In this document: piece by piece, positions 62,194 to 64,000 of the stretch
Layout of the letters: each line of letters opens with the position of its first letter
How positions within the stretch are numbered: the stretch's first letter is position 1
From: Olsenella sp. oral taxon 807
Lineage (GTDB): Bacteria > Actinomycetota > Coriobacteriia > Coriobacteriales > Atopobiaceae
Direction of reading: 5' to 3'
Assembly (NCBI RefSeq): GCF_001189515.2
Contig: NZ_CP012069.2
Location: 806,001 to 870,000, forward strand
DNA: 64,000 bases
Translations under genes and position numbers: made by a program
The notes under the pieces: model-generated
Seen by the model: only the letters and a program-made list of their open reading frames with translations
Databases searched by the model: none
Told to the model about the DNA's origin: nothing

Positions 62194-62437
62194 GCGCCTG
62201 AGCTCCCGTCGACTCGCATCTGTGTAACTTGCAATTCCAACGCCATGCTGTAAGGGTACCCGTTGGGCGACACAGAGCATACGAACAAGAAGTGGGCAAC
62301 CCAAGATGGCGATGGGTGGCGTGTCAAGCTCGCATGTCCTATGGTGGGAAACGGCGTGCGAGCATCTCACGTAGAGGTTGGTACAATAGCGACGGGCACG
62401 CGGTCGCGCGTGTGCTCTGGTTGGTAGGGGTGGCGTC
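62194..62437. other. Divergent region upstream of the Crp/Fnr gene
   Basis: No gene supported, apart from the frame open upstream of the regulator. A -10-like TACAAT is at 62382-62387. No strong hairpin or repeat from the families seen elsewhere. Confidence 0.35.
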
Positions 62438-62638
62438 GTGGTAGACACGTGCGCTGGTTTCCCATCTGTTCGTGGGAGGAGCTGCTTGGGGATGTGTGAC
62501 CTTGCCGGCTCTTTTGGTCGGGTTCAGGGCCAGGAGTCTCGACGTCATGCTAAGGTGGACGTGGACACTGTAGCTATAGGGGGAGGTCTAGGCGCGAACG
62601 CGGCTACGCCCGCACGTGAGGATGAGGTGCACGGGTGA
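62438..62638 (+). CDS. Possible small ORF coupled to the peptidase gene
   Basis: 66 aa from GTG 62438 (VDTCAGFPSVRGRSCLGMCD at its start). Its stop overlaps the peptidase start as GTGA, a common coupling arrangement, and GGTAGGGGTGG precedes it. Composition is not strongly protein-like and no family is recognised, so it may be chance. Confidence 0.25.
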   Translation: MVDTCAGFPSVRGRSCLGMCDLAGSFGRVQGQESRRHAKVDVDTVAIGGGLGANAATPAREDEVHG

Positions 62639-63168
62639 GTATTGGGATTTCTTTGCTTGGACGAATACTTGAGGTTGCCTGTCTGCTCATCCCACTCGTA
62701 TACCTGAGTATCAAGGATCTGCGCGAGAGGACCATACCCAACGTCAGCATCTTGGCGATCATACTGATACATGCGGCGCACGTCATGGTGCGTTCTCTCG
62801 TCAATGGAGTGCCACCTGGCCAGGCGCTCCAAGAGCTTTTCTTCTTGCTTATCCAGGCAGTGGTGGTTGGTGCCGCGTTCCTGCTATTTACCCTGATCAT
62901 GGATTATGTGCTTGGCAAGGAGAGCGCCGGCGGAGGAGACATAAAGTTGTTTGCTGTCACTGCCTTCTGCCTTGGGTGGAGAAGGTGCATCGTGGCAGTT
63001 ATGCTCGCCTGCGTGTTTGGTGTCATATTCTTTGGCATTCGGTGGGTATTGGCTCGGTGTGCCAATAAGAAGGCGCAAGATGATATTGCGGCGTACCCCG
63101 AGGGCAGCTTTGCCTGGGGGCCGTGGATCGCCCTTGCGCTCTGCTTGCTCATGGTCCTTGGCGATTGA
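62635..63168 (+). CDS. A24-family prepilin peptidase-like membrane protein
   Basis: 177 aa, about six membrane helices. The two aspartates of type IV prepilin peptidases are in YLSIKDLRERTIPN and GGGDIKLFAVTAF. The N-methylation domain is absent, as in short TadV/FlaK-like members. It would cleave class III signal peptides of pilins. No pilus genes are in the window. GTG start at 62635 preceded by GAGGATGAGG. Confidence 0.85.
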   Translation: MSIGISLLGRILEVACLLIPLVYLSIKDLRERTIPNVSILAIILIHAAHVMVRSLVNGVPPGQALQELFFLLIQAVVVGAAFLLFTLIMDYVLGKESAGGGDIKLFAVTAFCLGWRRCIVAVMLACVFGVIFFGIRWVLARCANKKAQDDIAAYPEGSFAWGPWIALALCLLMVLGD

Positions 63169-63224
63169 TGAGCGTAAGGGTAGGGGTCTCATGGTGACGA
63201 GGTTAGGGAGACGCAGAATGAGTG

Positions 63225-64000
63225 GGCCCCTCACGGTTTTTAGTGGGTAGCACAGAGGGACGTCTGGGGAAAACGTAGCTTTCCTAGTTTTAGGTAGATG
63301 ATGGTCTTGAAGTACTCCAAGTTACTGAACCCTCGTGCCTGCCTCTTGGCCGACTGGATTACCGAGTTCATTCCCTCGAGGACGGCGTTGGTGAGCCTGT
63401 GGTCGAAGTAGTTCAGGATCTCGGCCCTGTGCTCCCGTATGGTCCTGGCGACCGTCTTCATCTGGGGGACGTTCGAGTGCATGATCCAGCTGCACAGAGC
63501 GTCCAGCTCCGACCCCGCGTCGTCCCTGGCCCCGCAGTCGTAGACCGCCTGCAGCGCCTCCTTCATCGCGCAGGCGCGGGCGGTCCTGAGGTGCTCCCTC
63601 GACAGCGTGCGCTTCCTCTCGGCCTGCCCCTCCGTGAGACTCGCCTCGTTCCTCAGCCATATGTACTTGGTCCTGGCTAGGAGCGCCCTCTTCTCCCTCG
63701 ACTCCCTTGCCTCGGCGGACCTCACCCTGTCCAGCTGCCTGGTCGCGAGCTGGATCACGTGGAAGCGGTCGGCGACCCGCTCGGCGTTTGGCAGGTGCTC
63801 GGAGACGCCCTTGGCGAACGCCGGCGAGAGGTCGCAGGTCACGACCCTCACCGCCTCCGGGTCGCCGCCGTGCTCGGCCAGCTCGCGGGCGAACTCGGCG
63901 ACCGTGCCGGCGTCGCGCCCGAGGGCGCAGACCATGACCCGCTCGCCCCCGAGGTCGACGAAGCTGGCCGGGTAGTTGTGCCCGCGCCTCCTGGCCGTCT
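63225..64000 (-). mobile_element. ISL3-family insertion sequence, 3' part (continues beyond window)
   Basis: Right portion of an IS: the transposase gene (63240-64000) plus a terminal sequence CCCTCACGGTTTTTAGTGGG (63227-63246) whose outer boundary is about 63225. The terminus is shared with a solo end at 53061 and partly resembles the MITE ends (GGCTCTTC...GTGTGGGT). The other end and target duplication are outside the window. Confidence 0.75.
63240..64000 (-). CDS. ISL3-family transposase (C-terminal ~253 residues, partial)
   Basis: The frame is open to the window edge; the translated edge reads TARRRGHNYPASFVDLGGER, the catalytic region with the first Asp of DDE_Tnp_ISL3. Then VTCDLSPAFAKGVSEHLPNA with the second Asp, ADRFHVIQLATRQLD, and late NAVLEGMNSVIQSAKRQARG, which carries the Glu, and FSNLEYFKTIIYLKLG. 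All catalytic residues in this part are intact, so the element may be active. An internal ATG at 63935 is not the true start. Confidence 0.92.
   Translation of the reverse strand, partial: TARRRGHNYPASFVDLGGERVMVCALGRDAGTVAEFARELAEHGGDPEAVRVVTCDLSPAFAKGVSEHLPNAERVADRFHVIQLATRQLDRVRSAEARESREKRALLARTKYIWLRNEASLTEGQAERKRTLSREHLRTARACAMKEALQAVYDCGARDDAGSELDALCSWIMHSNVPQMKTVARTIREHRAEILNYFDHRLTNAVLEGMNSVIQSAKRQARGFSNLEYFKTIIYLKLGKLRFPQTSLCATH

Noticed and set aside
1-64000. tRNA, rRNA or tmRNA genes
   Set aside because: No cloverleaf-like GTTCRANNC region with matching acceptor arms or rRNA signature noticed while reading; a covariance scan would be decisive.

Overview
The window is about 64 kb of GC-rich bacterial chromosome. 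Gene content and protein character suggest a Coriobacteriia-type actinomycete (Olsenella/Atopobiaceae-like): a one-ORF HisZ-HisG fusion in a complete his operon, DapH-type lysine/DAP synthesis behind a lysine riboswitch, CwlO-like NlpC/P60 hydrolases, and a TPP riboswitch before a ThiXYZ-type transporter. The taxon is inference; there is no rRNA or other marker here, and I saw no tRNA.

Layout: 0.3-7.4 kb holds a PTS EIIB, two flavoproteins and an Mrp ATPase on the minus strand, a DUF2975/HTH regulatory pair and a membrane protein; uvrA follows (7.6-10.5 kb). At 11.6-18.9 kb a compact four-gene operon encodes a dynamin-like GTPase, a HerA/VirB4-like ATPase, an HNH/EndoVII-type nuclease toxin and a likely immunity protein. 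It lies between two arrays of a ~20-nt repeat and is my main candidate for an undescribed system. Then come ybaK, an NlpC/P60 protein, the his operon (21.8-29.7 kb: hisZG-D-C-B-H-A-F-I-E), a MurJ-like flippase and a second NlpC/P60 protein. From 33.1 to 46.6 kb the sequence is an accessory zone with four copies of a MITE-like element (terminal inverted repeats; 8-bp target duplications on three copies), an aspartate racemase, a Phd/ParE pair, an ATP-grasp/PLP/FemAB trio probably acting on the peptidoglycan bridge, uvrC, a peptide-binding lipoprotein, a truncated IS630-type ORF and a decayed DUF4143 ATPase. At 46.8-50 kb lies a TPP-riboswitch thiamine/HMP ABC system, then an M20 hydrolase and a HipBA module with twin operators. 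54.5-58.6 kb is the lysine-riboswitch lysA-dapA-dapB-dapH operon. The right end carries a low-complexity membrane protein, fructose-bisphosphate aldolase, a Crp/Fnr regulator, a prepilin-type peptidase and the 3' part of an ISL3-family transposase running off the window.

Repeats are the second theme: (i) five clusters, about 60 copies, of a unit like CAGARTGCGCYTTTCCGTGA arranged in opposing orientations around a conserved core; (ii) a 56-nt TGTACACAAAT palindrome, three times in one MITE; (iii) ~28-nt GTGCCACTCG hairpins; (iv) a ~120-nt element occurring once near each end of the window in opposite orientation. Most long ORFs over these arrays are stop-poor artefacts and are not annotated.
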